Assembly: GCF_014164585.1 (NCBI RefSeq)
Contig: NZ_JACJFM010000021.1
Span: forward strand, 25,326-89,325
Length of the DNA: 64,000 bases
Source of the DNA: Oceanospirillum sediminis
GTDB taxonomy: Bacteria > Pseudomonadota > Gammaproteobacteria > Pseudomonadales > Halomonadaceae
Reading direction: 5' to 3'
Program-made: the position numbers and the translations under genes
In this document: one piece after another, positions 8,046-16,478 of the stretch
Layout of the letters: the number at the start of each line of letters is the position of its first letter
Numbering within the stretch: position 1 is the first letter of the stretch
Notes under the pieces: generated by a model
What the model was told of the DNA's origin: nothing
The model's database searches: none
What the model saw: only the letters and a program-made list of their open reading frames with translations

Positions 8046-10103
8046 TCAATTATTATCTGTTGGCAGAAACTGAGAGATATCAAAATGTCGGCTCCACTGC
8101 AGAAGTTCAATTTCAGGCATCGGTTTGGCCATCAGATAACCCTGCCCTTCATTGCAGCCCAGCTCTTTGATCAGGGCTAACTGTTCCGGTGTCTCTACGC
8201 CTTCTGCTGTGACACTCAGATTCAGGCTGTGAGCCAGTTGAGTGACAGCACGAACAATATCCATATCCGTATTATCTCTGCTCAGTTCTTTGATGAATGC
8301 CCGGTCAATTTTCAGAGTATCCACAGGCAAACGTTTCAGATAAGCCAGTGATGAATATCCTGTGCCAAAATCATCAATAGCAATTCGTATTCCCATTGAT
8401 TTTAGCCGGGCAAGCTGATCAATAGAGTGCTCAACATCTTCCAGCATGCTGGTTTCTGTGAGCTCCAGCTCCAGTAGTTCAACCGGTAGTCCGGTCAGGT
8501 CCAGGCAGCGGGCGATGATTTCACACAGTTTAGGGTGCCTGAGTTGTCGCGCAGACAGATTAACGGAAATACATAACTGATGACCGTGCTGTAGCCACTG
8601 ACTGGCATAATGACAGGCCCTTAACAGTGCCCACTCGCCTACGGATGTGATTAATCCCATCTCTTCCAGTATTGGAATAAACTCTGTCGGAGAGACTGTG
8701 CTGCCATCCTGGCGTATCCAGCGCAGCAGTGCTTCTGCTCCGTTGACCCGGCCTGTTTTCAGATCAACTCTGGGCTGGAATACCAGGTGAAATTCCCGAT
8801 GTAACAACGCCTGACGTAACTGATTTTCCAGTCTGACCCTGTTCTGCATCTGAGTGGTCAGATCGTCGGTGAAAAAGCCAAAGCCCTGATCGCTGTTCTT
8901 ACTACGATGCATTGCACTGTCAGCTTTGTTAATCAGCTCATCAAACTGACGTCCGTCATTGGGATAAAGTGTGACACCCAGACTAACGCTGACAAACAGC
9001 TCGGACTGATTCAGCTGGAAAGGCTGAGCCATAATACGCTGGATTTTCTGGGCCATATGAGCAGCCTGATCCGCACTATGGATACCTTCCGACATCACAA
9101 GAAAAGCATCGCTGCCCAGGCGACCAATAAAACATTCCGGGAGTTTTTTCTTCAGACGTTTGCTGACTTTTTGCAGTAACTCATCGCCACAGCCTCGTCC
9201 CAGGCTGTCATTAATACGGCTAAGGCGATCCAGGTCCATCAGCAGCATTGCCATAGGTTCTTTGCTGCGTTGTCTTATATGCAGGTCAAACTGTTCCGTC
9301 AGGCGTTCACGATTGGGTAGCCCGGTCAGAGGATCAAAGCGGCGCAGATAATCCAGTTTCTGCTCGCTATTAATCAGATCTGTAATATCACGTCCGGTTG
9401 CTACAAAATGGCTGATATGCCCATAATCATCCCGAATCGGAGTGATGGTTTTTTCTTCGTGATATCGTTCGCCATTCTGCCGTTTATTAATGAATACGGT
9501 CCGGAAACTCTGACCAGAGCGCAATGTCTTCCACATCTGATGATAGAAATCATTGTCATGCTCGCCTGAACTCAGCATTCCTGGCATTTCCCCAATGACA
9601 TCTTCTTCCCGGTAGCCGGTTTGTTTCACAAAAGCTGGATTAACATATTCGATACGACCATGGCTGTCTGTGACCATTACCATATCTTCAGTCTGTTGCA
9701 TGGCTTGATGGAAGTGAATCGGTAACTTGCTGGCGGCGACATAGTCAGAGAGATCCCGAATCACAGCCTGCATATCTCCGCTGTTACCACTGGCGGGTTG
9801 TAGCTGTAGCTGGATATAACGCTCAGGTGACTGGCCCAGAGTTAAGGCCAGCTGAACCGGCTTTCCGTTCTTGCAGGCCATCGTCAGGCTGGTTTGTTCT
9901 GCTTCCCTCAACTGACAGAGAAGGATGGTATGAAACTGAGGGGAATGTTCCTGTGTAGAAATCCCTAACACCTGCCCCGCCAGTTTATTGGCATATCTCA
10001 GGTGGGCACGAGGCGAAAGTACTACTGTGGCCACTGGCAGATTATCCAGTACCTGGTTGAGGTACTCCTGTTCTGTCATGGAGGTGGTATTCAGTACATT
10101 CAT
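8046..10103 (-). CDS. PAS-GGDEF(degenerate)-EAL protein, probable c-di-GMP phosphodiesterase
   Basis: A 685-residue protein without an obvious membrane segment. Two PAS-type regions (about 10-110 and 125-245) precede a GGDEF domain and an EAL domain. The GGDEF signature reads GSDAF (from residue 330), so the second Gly and the Glu are lost, and the RxxD inhibitory site is also missing. Diguanylate cyclase activity is therefore unlikely. The EAL domain keeps EALLR at 457, NLSARQL, LELTETSMLED, DDFGTGYSSL and LKIDRAF, so c-di-GMP hydrolysis is likely. Degenerate GGDEF domains often bind GTP and tune a linked EAL domain. It is convergent with the intact GGDEF-EAL gene. Confidence 0.92.
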   Translation of the reverse strand: MNVLNTTSMTEQEYLNQVLDNLPVATVVLSPRAHLRYANKLAGQVLGISTQEHSPQFHTILLCQLREAEQTSLTMACKNGKPVQLALTLGQSPERYIQLQLQPASGNSGDMQAVIRDLSDYVAASKLPIHFHQAMQQTEDMVMVTDSHGRIEYVNPAFVKQTGYREEDVIGEMPGMLSSGEHDNDFYHQMWKTLRSGQSFRTVFINKRQNGERYHEEKTITPIRDDYGHISHFVATGRDITDLINSEQKLDYLRRFDPLTGLPNRERLTEQFDLHIRQRSKEPMAMLLMDLDRLSRINDSLGRGCGDELLQKVSKRLKKKLPECFIGRLGSDAFLVMSEGIHSADQAAHMAQKIQRIMAQPFQLNQSELFVSVSLGVTLYPNDGRQFDELINKADSAMHRSKNSDQGFGFFTDDLTTQMQNRVRLENQLRQALLHREFHLVFQPRVDLKTGRVNGAEALLRWIRQDGSTVSPTEFIPILEEMGLITSVGEWALLRACHYASQWLQHGHQLCISVNLSARQLRHPKLCEIIARCLDLTGLPVELLELELTETSMLEDVEHSIDQLARLKSMGIRIAIDDFGTGYSSLAYLKRLPVDTLKIDRAFIKELSRDNTDMDIVRAVTQLAHSLNLSVTAEGVETPEQLALIKELGCNEGQGYLMAKPMPEIELLQWSRHFDISQFLPTDNN

Positions 10104-10298
10104 ACGTTGTTTTCTATGCCAGGGTTAAATATAAAGTCGACTGCTTCAGATCAAAGTTTAGTCCCTCTTGCTCTGATTCCTATTAATAAAATATCAGGGT
10201 TCATGCCAGCGTCATAGAGTCTTGATACAGGTATTTAATACCCTTGTTTTTCTTTGCAATTCAGACAGCTGAATACAGGTTTTACAGGAGGCCGTATC

Positions 10299-11690
10299 AT
10301 GATAAGGCGCGTAAAGGTGGCCATTATAGGGGCAGGTACAGCAGGACTCACCGCACTGAAAACGGTGAGCCGTTTCACTGATGATTTTGTTGTGATTGAT
10401 CCGGGGCCAGATGGCACAACGTCTGCCCGAAGTGGCTGTATGCCTTCGAAAGCACTTATTACAGCAGCCCATGAATATCATAAGCGTCATTTTTTGCCAG
10501 AACTCGGTATCAGTCATGCTCACAATTTGCATATTGAGTCCAGAGAGGTGATGAAACGAATCCGGCAGCTCCGTGAGCGTTTTTCTCAGGGACCTGTGCG
10601 AGCTATTGAGAAACTTGAAGAGCGCTTTATTCGTGGCAGAGCCTGTTTTGAATCTGCTGAACAGATCCGGGTTGGGGATATTCTGATACAGGCTGAAAAA
10701 GTTATTGTGGCGGTGGGTTCCTCGCCAGAACTTTCCGCTGAGTGGGCCTCTTTTTCAGGCGTGATGACGACGGATCAGTTCTTTGATCTGGAGAAACTTC
10801 CTGCCAGTCTGGCGGTGATAGGTCTGGGGAGTGCCGGGCTGGAAATAGCTCAGGCTCTGTCTCGTCTGGGTGTTCAGGTGGTTGCATTTGAACAGGAAGA
10901 CTGGCTGGGTGGGATATATGATCCGGATATTCAGTACTGGGCCAGAGAGTACTTCTCTTCTGAATATATGATCTGTTCTGGTCAGAGTGTACGTGTCGAT
11001 ACTGAAGCCGGAGGTTTCAGTGTCGGCAGTGGAAAAGAGCGGTATCGGGTTGAAAAAGTTCTGGTGACTGGCGGCCGCAGAACCGCGTTGTCTGCAATGA
11101 ATTTTGCTGTAACAGGTTTGCCGATGACGGCCAGTGGTGTGCCCATCTTTGACCCGGAAACTTTGCAGGTTGGGGATAGTGGTATTTTTATTGCCGGGGA
11201 TGCCGGGCAGAAAGAGATGAAAATGCATCATGCAGCAGATGAAGGGCGCATTGCTGGATTTAATGCTGCAGGTCCGGACGGTGTTAAACGCTATCAGCGT
11301 CGGGTTCCTTTGTCGATTACTTTCACAGATCCTCAGATTGCCCGTTTTGGTTTGCGCTATGATCAGCTGAATTTGTCTGAAACAGCGATTGGCAGTGCTG
11401 ACTTTGGTTTTCAGAACCGGGCACTGATTATGGGAGAGCACCGGGGACTGGTGCGTTTATATGCAGATAGAGTTAGTCGTAAACTGACAGGAGGAGAGAT
11501 GCTGGTACCCAGAGCAGAACACTTTGCTTTTGAATTGGCGACTTGCATTCACAATGGGATGACAGTTGATGAGATGGTCTGGCTGCCTTTCTATCATCCG
11601 ACGATGGAAGAAGGGTTGCGCAGTGCTTTGTATAACCTGGGGGAAGAACTGGGTGGTGTGTTACCCGAGCACTTTCTGCCTGAAATATAA
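10299..11690 (+). CDS. Dihydrolipoamide-dehydrogenase-like flavoprotein lacking one redox cysteine
   Basis: A 463-residue pyridine nucleotide-disulfide oxidoreductase. The FAD motif VAIIGAGTAG is at the N-terminus, a second Rossmann motif VIGLGSAGLE lies near residue 170, GIFIAGDAG near 290, and the C-terminal HPTMEE carries the catalytic His-Glu pair. The active-site loop reads SARSGCMPSK. Relatives have Cys at both ends of CxxxxC; here the first is Ser42 (codon TCT, one base from TGT) and only Cys47 remains. A normal disulfide cannot form. AGGAGG seven bases before the ATG at 10299 fixes the start. The gene appears single. It may be inactive on lipoamide, act as an NAD(P)H oxidase or quinone reductase, or use another thiol. 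Confidence 0.85.
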   Translation: MIRRVKVAIIGAGTAGLTALKTVSRFTDDFVVIDPGPDGTTSARSGCMPSKALITAAHEYHKRHFLPELGISHAHNLHIESREVMKRIRQLRERFSQGPVRAIEKLEERFIRGRACFESAEQIRVGDILIQAEKVIVAVGSSPELSAEWASFSGVMTTDQFFDLEKLPASLAVIGLGSAGLEIAQALSRLGVQVVAFEQEDWLGGIYDPDIQYWAREYFSSEYMICSGQSVRVDTEAGGFSVGSGKERYRVEKVLVTGGRRTALSAMNFAVTGLPMTASGVPIFDPETLQVGDSGIFIAGDAGQKEMKMHHAADEGRIAGFNAAGPDGVKRYQRRVPLSITFTDPQIARFGLRYDQLNLSETAIGSADFGFQNRALIMGEHRGLVRLYADRVSRKLTGGEMLVPRAEHFAFELATCIHNGMTVDEMVWLPFYHPTMEEGLRSALYNLGEELGGVLPEHFLPEI

Positions 11691-11779
11691 AGGTCGAAAG
11701 TACCCGGCATAACAACTTTATTTTTATTCGCTGGAATAAATGAAACGGCCAGATCTTTAACGGTAACGGTTCGTCAGGC

Positions 11780-12133
11780 TCAGTTCTGCTCTATGTCAGT
11801 GATATCCAGTTCGACGACATGTCCGGGGCCAGCATCCATCAGGATATAGAAGTCTTCCCCCGGAGCCTGAAATGAAAACTCAGAACGATTACTGGTATGG
11901 CCCTGATAGAGTAACTGGTCGTCATAGCTGATCACTTCCCAGGGAAGATTGCTGGCTTCAGAGCCGTCTGAAAAGCCGCCTTTACAGCTGACCTGTTTAT
12001 CAGACTGACTGCATACCAGGTTGATGCTGTGAGCCATAGCTATTGAAGATGTCAGGGCTGACAGGAGTAATAAGAACTGCATGACTGGCAGTGTTTTTCC
12101 TGTACCAGGTCTGAATTCAGTATTAACGGGCAT
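11780..12133 (-). CDS. Small exported protein of the flavodoxin-PepSY operon
   Basis: A 117-residue secreted protein of unknown function. A hydrophobic signal segment (MQFLLLLSALTSSIAMA, from residue 18) ends at an AMA-H signal peptidase site. The mature part has two cysteines spaced as VCSQSDKQVSCKGGFSDG and a late GPGHVVELD, reminiscent of small periplasmic beta-sandwich proteins found beside metal-uptake genes; that resemblance is weak. The ATG at 12133 overlaps the end of the PepSY gene by 11 bases and has AAGGAG eight bases upstream, so the two are translationally linked. The internal Met at residue 18 is an alternative start. Confidence 0.72.
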   Translation of the reverse strand: MPVNTEFRPGTGKTLPVMQFLLLLSALTSSIAMAHSINLVCSQSDKQVSCKGGFSDGSEASNLPWEVISYDDQLLYQGHTSNRSEFSFQAPGEDFYILMDAGPGHVVELDITDIEQN

Positions 12134-13859
12134 CAAAAGTCTCCTTGTTATCGGGCATAACAGGCCAGGATGTCTGATAGATTTGTCCACCCCATGTCTG
12201 GATAGTCATCCAGAAGCGGGCGTTCTCTCTGATTTTTTTCGGTAGTTGAAAGTGCGCATGCTTTGCACCAAGAGGGCCATGAATCAGAGTGCCCGGAGCC
12301 CTGATTGTTCGGGGTTTTCCTATACGCACGTGCATGAATTTGATTGCGGGAAGCGCTTCAGCAGGTACGTCGACAGACAGATTTGTACGCATGCCATCAC
12401 GGATAGGGGGAAGATTCTTTTCCAACAGTCCAGCATAGGCGTTCATTGAGACCTGCCAGGGGCCAATTGTTTTTTCACTGTAACTGAAGCCTGCACCTTT
12501 GACGCCCTGACTGCCAATGCTGAGTGCAATGGAGCAGCCAATACCAACGCCAAGCAACATCAGGATGTTGGCATATTTGAAGACACCCATAGGGCCGCCC
12601 CAGGGTTTAAAAGTATGCCAGGATTTCTTCAGCGCTTTTAAATAGGGGGTTCTTGCTGAAACAATACGTGCTGCTCGCCTGGTGCGTTTTATATTAATGA
12701 TCAGACCTGTAACTGCCATCCCTGTCATCAGGGTGCCGAAAATAAACCAGGTGATTTTAACGGCTAAATCCGCTGAGTTGCCTTCAGACCAGTTGCCGTA
12801 ATGCAAAGGATCCATCGCACGATCAAAGCGTTGCATCGCGGTATAATCTTTCACCAGATCGGTCTGAACGATTTCTCCGGTATAAGGGTTTACATAAACC
12901 TTGCTGCTTCTGAGGGGATCTGTAAGCCATTCACCGAAGCTTCCGGTAACAGTGTAAGGATCAGCGCTATGCTCAGGAGGGTTCAGCATATCGACTCTCA
13001 TCTCAGGATAAACAGCATGCACAGCGGCTGAAATCTCTTCTCCTGTCAGAGTTGATGGCGTGTTCTGGCCCAGAGCCTCCAGCGTTTCATAGCTGAGTAA
13101 GGGTTTGGATGGGTAAGGTTCTACCGGATTCGGAGCATCCAGGTAGCGAATAAAAGGTGTTTGATAAAACCACCAGCTGCCTGATATGCCGATAATCAGC
13201 AGAAACCATATACTCCATAGTCCGGCCAGTTTATGCAGATCGGCAATAAAAACGCGGGTATTACCGGTTCTGGGTTTTTTCAGGAAAAAGCGCCAGAATT
13301 TTGGATAAGCCAGTAAACCCGCGATAAGGGAGATCAGGGTCAGTAATCCGAATGCGTTAACCAGGCTTCGTCCAATCACCGGCAGAAACAGAGTGCCGTG
13401 CAAAAAACTCAGGAAACGACCGACAGTTAATAATGGCGTATCACCTTTAACCTCTCCGTTATAAGGGTCAATCCAGGCGTAGCGGAAGCCGCCATTATCA
13501 TCGTTATACATCGCCATTGAGGCAGTATGAGGGTGAATCTGATGACTCTGGAAAAAACTGAGCCCATGATCCGGATAAGCCGCTTGTAATTTATCCAGTA
13601 AAAGCCCCGGATCAAGGCGCTCAGCCTGAGGCGTGACCCGCATTTCTGGCATCATTAGCCAGTCTATCTCTTTGGCCAGCACAGCCAGAGTACCGGATGC
13701 CAGTACCAGAGTCATAATCAGAGTCAGTTTAAGGCCAACGAAACTATGGATCAGGTAAGCAATATACTGACGATTGTATTTTCGTTTGACTCTGGGGCGC
13801 CTGGTTGAAGATGTTGCCAGTGACTCCGTCTCAGACGAAGTTTCTTTCAGCGCATCCAT
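12123..13859 (-). CDS. PepSY-associated TM helix protein (PiuB-like)
   Basis: A 578-residue inner-membrane protein of the PepSY_TM family, some of which are linked to siderophore-iron reduction. About five membrane segments are visible (near 43-62, 160-185, 212-232, 370-392 and 430-450). Histidines recur at membrane edges: LIHSFVGL, FLHGTLF, DLHKLAGLW and DPLHYGN, as expected of haem or metal ligands. Large extracytoplasmic segments carry the PepSY regions, with repeated YAWIDPYNGEV and KVYVNPYTGEI motifs. GAGGA precedes the ATG at a good distance. It follows the flavodoxin gene by 86 bases, behind a probable Fur box, so a role in reductive iron assimilation is a reasonable inference. Confidence 0.88.
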   Translation of the reverse strand: MDALKETSSETESLATSSTRRPRVKRKYNRQYIAYLIHSFVGLKLTLIMTLVLASGTLAVLAKEIDWLMMPEMRVTPQAERLDPGLLLDKLQAAYPDHGLSFFQSHQIHPHTASMAMYNDDNGGFRYAWIDPYNGEVKGDTPLLTVGRFLSFLHGTLFLPVIGRSLVNAFGLLTLISLIAGLLAYPKFWRFFLKKPRTGNTRVFIADLHKLAGLWSIWFLLIIGISGSWWFYQTPFIRYLDAPNPVEPYPSKPLLSYETLEALGQNTPSTLTGEEISAAVHAVYPEMRVDMLNPPEHSADPYTVTGSFGEWLTDPLRSSKVYVNPYTGEIVQTDLVKDYTAMQRFDRAMDPLHYGNWSEGNSADLAVKITWFIFGTLMTGMAVTGLIINIKRTRRAARIVSARTPYLKALKKSWHTFKPWGGPMGVFKYANILMLLGVGIGCSIALSIGSQGVKGAGFSYSEKTIGPWQVSMNAYAGLLEKNLPPIRDGMRTNLSVDVPAEALPAIKFMHVRIGKPRTIRAPGTLIHGPLGAKHAHFQLPKKIRENARFWMTIQTWGGQIYQTSWPVMPDNKETFDAR

Positions 13860-13908
13860 GAAGGGGATTCCTCATCGTAATCAGATCTTATTGGTTTTTG
13901 GGGAGGAT

Positions 13909-13928
13909 GGCAGCACGAAAGTGCTGCC
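13909..13928 (-). other. Intercistronic stem-loop between flavodoxin and PepSY genes
   Basis: A perfect 8-base stem GGCAGCAC / GTGCTGCC with a four-base loop lies 18 bases past the flavodoxin stop codon and 50 bases before the PepSY start. No run of Ts follows it, so it is more likely an mRNA-stabilising or partial-attenuation hairpin than a full terminator. Confidence 0.55.
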
Positions 13929-13945
13929 TGAACAGGAAGGGAGTA

Positions 13946-14461
13946 TCAGACCGTCAGGGCCATCTCTTCTTTAATGAGTTCGCACCAGGCTTCAAGACGT
14001 TCATCTGTCTGCTCTCGCTGAGTATCTTCATCCAGAGCCAGACCGACAAACTGAGATTTGTCATCTGTCAGGGCGAGTGATGCTTCAAATTCGTAGCCTT
14101 CGACAGGCCAGTAACCGACAATGGTTGCGCCACGTTCAACGACCTTTTTATGTAACATACCCATCGCATCCAGGAACCATTCGCCGTAACCCAGTTGGTC
14201 GCCCAGACCAATGAATGCCATTATTTTGTCGGAATAGTCGTAATTATCCAGATCTTCCCAGACTTCCTCCCAGTCTTCCTGCACTTCACCGTAATCCCAG
14301 GTCGGAATGGCAAAAATGATAAAACTGTATTCGTTGATCACTTCCAGATCGGCGTTTTTGACATCGAACAGATCAACATTGTCTGTTCCCAGAATTTTCT
14401 GGACCTTCTCAGCGATATCTCCTGTATTGCCTGTGGTAGTACCGTAAAGCAGTGCGATCAT
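13946..14461 (-). CDS. fldB: Long-chain flavodoxin (FldB-like)
   Basis: A 171-residue FMN-binding electron carrier. The phosphate loop GTTTGNT is at residues 8-14. FMN-stacking loops are at PTWDYGEVQEDW (near 53) and GLGDQLGYGEWFLDAMG (near 87). The insert typical of long-chain flavodoxins is present (GYWPVEGYEF). Spacing and wording of these motifs are closest to E. coli FldB. Flavodoxins replace ferredoxin when iron is short, which agrees with the Fur-like site just upstream. It is the first gene of the operon with the PepSY protein and the small exported protein. Confidence 0.92.
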   Translation of the reverse strand: MIALLYGTTTGNTGDIAEKVQKILGTDNVDLFDVKNADLEVINEYSFIIFAIPTWDYGEVQEDWEEVWEDLDNYDYSDKIMAFIGLGDQLGYGEWFLDAMGMLHKKVVERGATIVGYWPVEGYEFEASLALTDDKSQFVGLALDEDTQREQTDERLEAWCELIKEEMALTV

Positions 14462-14493
14462 GGCTAATTTATCTCTTTGCAGTGTTGTTAAAA

Positions 14494-14522
14494 ATTATGC
14501 AAATGATAATGATTGGCGTTAA
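14494..14522 (-). promoter_or_regulatory. Probable Fur-regulated promoter of the flavodoxin operon
   Basis: On the minus strand, TTAACG (14522-14517) and CATAAT (14499-14494) are spaced by 17 bases. The spacer carries TGATAAT-G-ATTGGCG read on the plus strand (14504-14518): the left half matches the 7-1-7 Fur site perfectly and the right half partly. On the minus strand it reads as three near-repeats AATCAT-TATCAT-TTGCAT. Fur bound here would cover the promoter. The ATG is 33 bases from the -10. Confidence 0.68.
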
Positions 14523-14661
14523 ATATGAAAGCAATTTTATTAAACCCGGTCTGAATTTTATTGGCTATCCGTCTGATAGTACTGGCAGATAAGGCTTAAC
14601 AGTGCATTTCCGGGGCTGAATTCGAAGACAAAAAAAGGGGAGAAAATGATACTAAAGACGC

Positions 14662-14693
14662 AGTAAGGCAGAGTTGTTGAACTCTGCCTTACT
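14662..14693 (-). repeat. Perfect 14-base inverted repeat downstream of ispB
   Basis: AGTAAGGCAGAGTT (14662-14675) and its exact complement (14680-14693) enclose a GTTG loop, 12 bases after the ispB stop codon. The stem is far stronger than needed for termination, but the T-run on the ispB side (CCCCTTTTTTT) is about 25 bases away, so it is either a terminator with a remote tail or a 3' stability hairpin. Confidence 0.6.
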
Positions 14694-14705
14694 TACTATA
14701 CCTGT

Positions 14706-15677
14706 TTACGCAGAGCGTTTCACAGCCAGGTCTGCAAACAATGCCAGACGTTCTTTATAGACAGAGTCTGGCAGACACTCCAGAGCCACTTTGGCTTTGT
14801 CTGCCATTTCACAGGCCTTTTGTTCCGTGTAATCCAGAGCACCGGTGCGATTGATGATTTCCAGAACTTCATCAAGGAGCTCCAGGCCGCCTTTGCGAAT
14901 CGCTTTTCGGACCAGCTTAGCGTCTTCCTCAGTACCTGTTGCCATTGCTCTGATCAGTGGCAGTGTCGGTTTGCCTTCCGCCAGATCGTCACCTACATTC
15001 TTGCCCATCGATTGAGCATCGCCACGATAATCCAGCAGGTCATCCTGTAACTGGAAAGCCAGCCCCAGATAGTTACCATAGTCTGCCAGTGCTTTTTGTT
15101 GCTCAGGATTGGCACCAGACAGAACCGCTGCTGATTCAGTGGCAGCTTCGAATAACATCGCTGTCTTGGCTTTAATCACAGTCATGTACTGTTCTTCTGT
15201 GATTTTGGGATTGCGAACGTTTGTCAGCTGCAGAACTTCACCTTCTGAGATAACGTTGGTCGCATTGGCATAGATTTTCAGGATATCCATATTGCCAATC
15301 TGTACCATCAATTCGAAAGCGCGGGTATAGAGAAAGTCACCAACCAGTACACTGGGAGCATTGCCCCATTTGTTATTAGCGGTATCCCGGCCTCGACGCA
15401 TGTCTGACTCATCGACTACATCATCATGCAGCAGCGTGGCAGTGTGGATAAACTCAACCAGAGCAGCCAGAGGAATGCGTTCTTCCTTCAGACAATTGAA
15501 TGACCGGCACACCAGCAGTACCAGCAGGGGGCGCATGCGCTTACCGCCACTGTCCACAATATATTCGGCGATTTTCTCAACCAGGGGGACACGGGAGTGT
15601 AACTGATCAAGAATGTTCTGATTCAGTGCGGCAAAATCATCCGCAACGATGTCGTGGATCGAGCTCTTTGGCTGCAT
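14706..15677 (-). CDS. ispB: Octaprenyl (polyprenyl) diphosphate synthase
   Basis: A 323-residue trans-polyprenyl synthase making the ubiquinone side chain from farnesyl diphosphate and isopentenyl diphosphate. The first aspartate-rich motif is DDVVDESDMRRG near residue 86 and the second DDLLDYRGD near 213. GGKRMRPLL lies near residue 44. Length equals E. coli IspB. It is divergent from rplU, as in most gammaproteobacteria. The product chain length (C40 against C45) cannot be read with certainty from the sequence. Confidence 0.95.
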   Translation of the reverse strand: MQPKSSIHDIVADDFAALNQNILDQLHSRVPLVEKIAEYIVDSGGKRMRPLLVLLVCRSFNCLKEERIPLAALVEFIHTATLLHDDVVDESDMRRGRDTANNKWGNAPSVLVGDFLYTRAFELMVQIGNMDILKIYANATNVISEGEVLQLTNVRNPKITEEQYMTVIKAKTAMLFEAATESAAVLSGANPEQQKALADYGNYLGLAFQLQDDLLDYRGDAQSMGKNVGDDLAEGKPTLPLIRAMATGTEEDAKLVRKAIRKGGLELLDEVLEIINRTGALDYTEQKACEMADKAKVALECLPDSVYKERLALFADLAVKRSA

Positions 15678-15726
15678 ATTTCAGGCTTTTCTGCTGTTAA
15701 ATCGGGCTTATTAAAATAGTGTCTGA

Positions 15727-15755
15727 ATGCTATTGGGCAGGACATGGGGTGTCAA
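15727..15755 (-). promoter_or_regulatory. ispB promoter
   Basis: On the minus strand, TTGACA (15755-15750), a 17-base spacer and TAGCAT (15732-15727) form a good sigma-70 promoter 50 bases before the ispB start codon. Confidence 0.65.
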
Positions 15756-15885
15756 GCGGCATACCCTTTTTGTCACTAAAGTTACATGAAAAGCTTTTTT
15801 CCTGCTAAATGAAAGAGTTGCGAACCTATTTGTCGTGCATGGTGTTTTTTATCTCTGGAGGCCGGTATTACACGGCTGTGCGGTG

Positions 15886-15914
15886 TTGCCCCCGAGGGGA
15901 AGTTCGTATAAAAT
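15886..15914 (+). promoter_or_regulatory. rplU-rpmA promoter
   Basis: TTGCCC (15886-15891), 17 bases and TAAAAT (15909-15914) are followed by a GC-rich stretch GCGCGCC, the discriminator type seen at growth-rate-controlled ribosomal promoters. It shares the 360-base gap 15678-16037 with the ispB promoter; nothing else is evident there. Confidence 0.65.
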
Positions 15915-16037
15915 GCGCGCCCTGCCTGACATTATTCCTTTGCTCCCTGTCCGATGGTTGCCAGAGCGCCTCCATTCAAAACAGGTAAGTAAGTAGCACT
16001 CACAACAGTCAGGCACTGCAGTATTTTGGAGAAAAAC

Positions 16038-16349
16038 ATGTACGCAGTTATTAAAAGCGGCGGTAAGCAGTACCGTGTTGCAGAAGGCGATGTCCTGAAA
16101 ATTGAAAAACTGGAGCTGGAAACTGGCGCTTCAGTTGATTTTGACCAGGTTCTGCTGGTTGCAGATGGCGACGACGTTAAAGTTGGTGCGCCTCTGGTTG
16201 ACGGTGCGAAAGTGACTGCTGAAGTAGTAAGTCACGGTCGTGGTGATAAAGTTAAAATCATCAAGTTCCGTCGCCGTAAGCACAGCATGAAGCGTCAGGG
16301 CCACCGTCAGTGGTACACTGAAGTGAAAATTACCGGCATCGCTGGTTAA
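16038..16349 (+). CDS. rplU: 50S ribosomal protein bL21
   Basis: A 103-residue bL21, beginning [14 protein letters not shown] and containing the basic [16 protein letters not shown] segment that contacts 23S rRNA. The ATG at 16038 is preceded by GGAG at six bases; a TTG upstream at 16026 overlaps that site and is not the start. It is first in the rplU-rpmA operon and divergent from ispB. Confidence 0.98.
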   Translation: MYAVIKSGGKQYRVAEGDVLKIEKLELETGASVDFDQVLLVADGDDVKVGAPLVDGAKVTAEVVSHGRGDKVKIIKFRRRKHSMKRQGHRQWYTEVKITGIAG

Positions 16350-16478
16350 TTCACGCTTTATGCTCAGACTTCAGCATTAAAGCCGGAGTCGACGTTTAAT
16401 ACAGAGGTTTCGCTCCAGCCCATAATGGCAACAGAGCCGGGCTGACAGCGGCAAATTTAATTTAACGAGGATGCACTA

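Noticed and set aside
10230..10242. Palindrome GGTATTTAATACC before the flavoprotein gene
   Set aside because: Its position could suit an operator, but it is short, AT-rich and matches no site I can name.
10755..11441. Minus-strand open frame opposite the flavoprotein (228 codons)
   Set aside because: It is a shadow of an oxidoreductase gene with clear FAD and NAD motifs.
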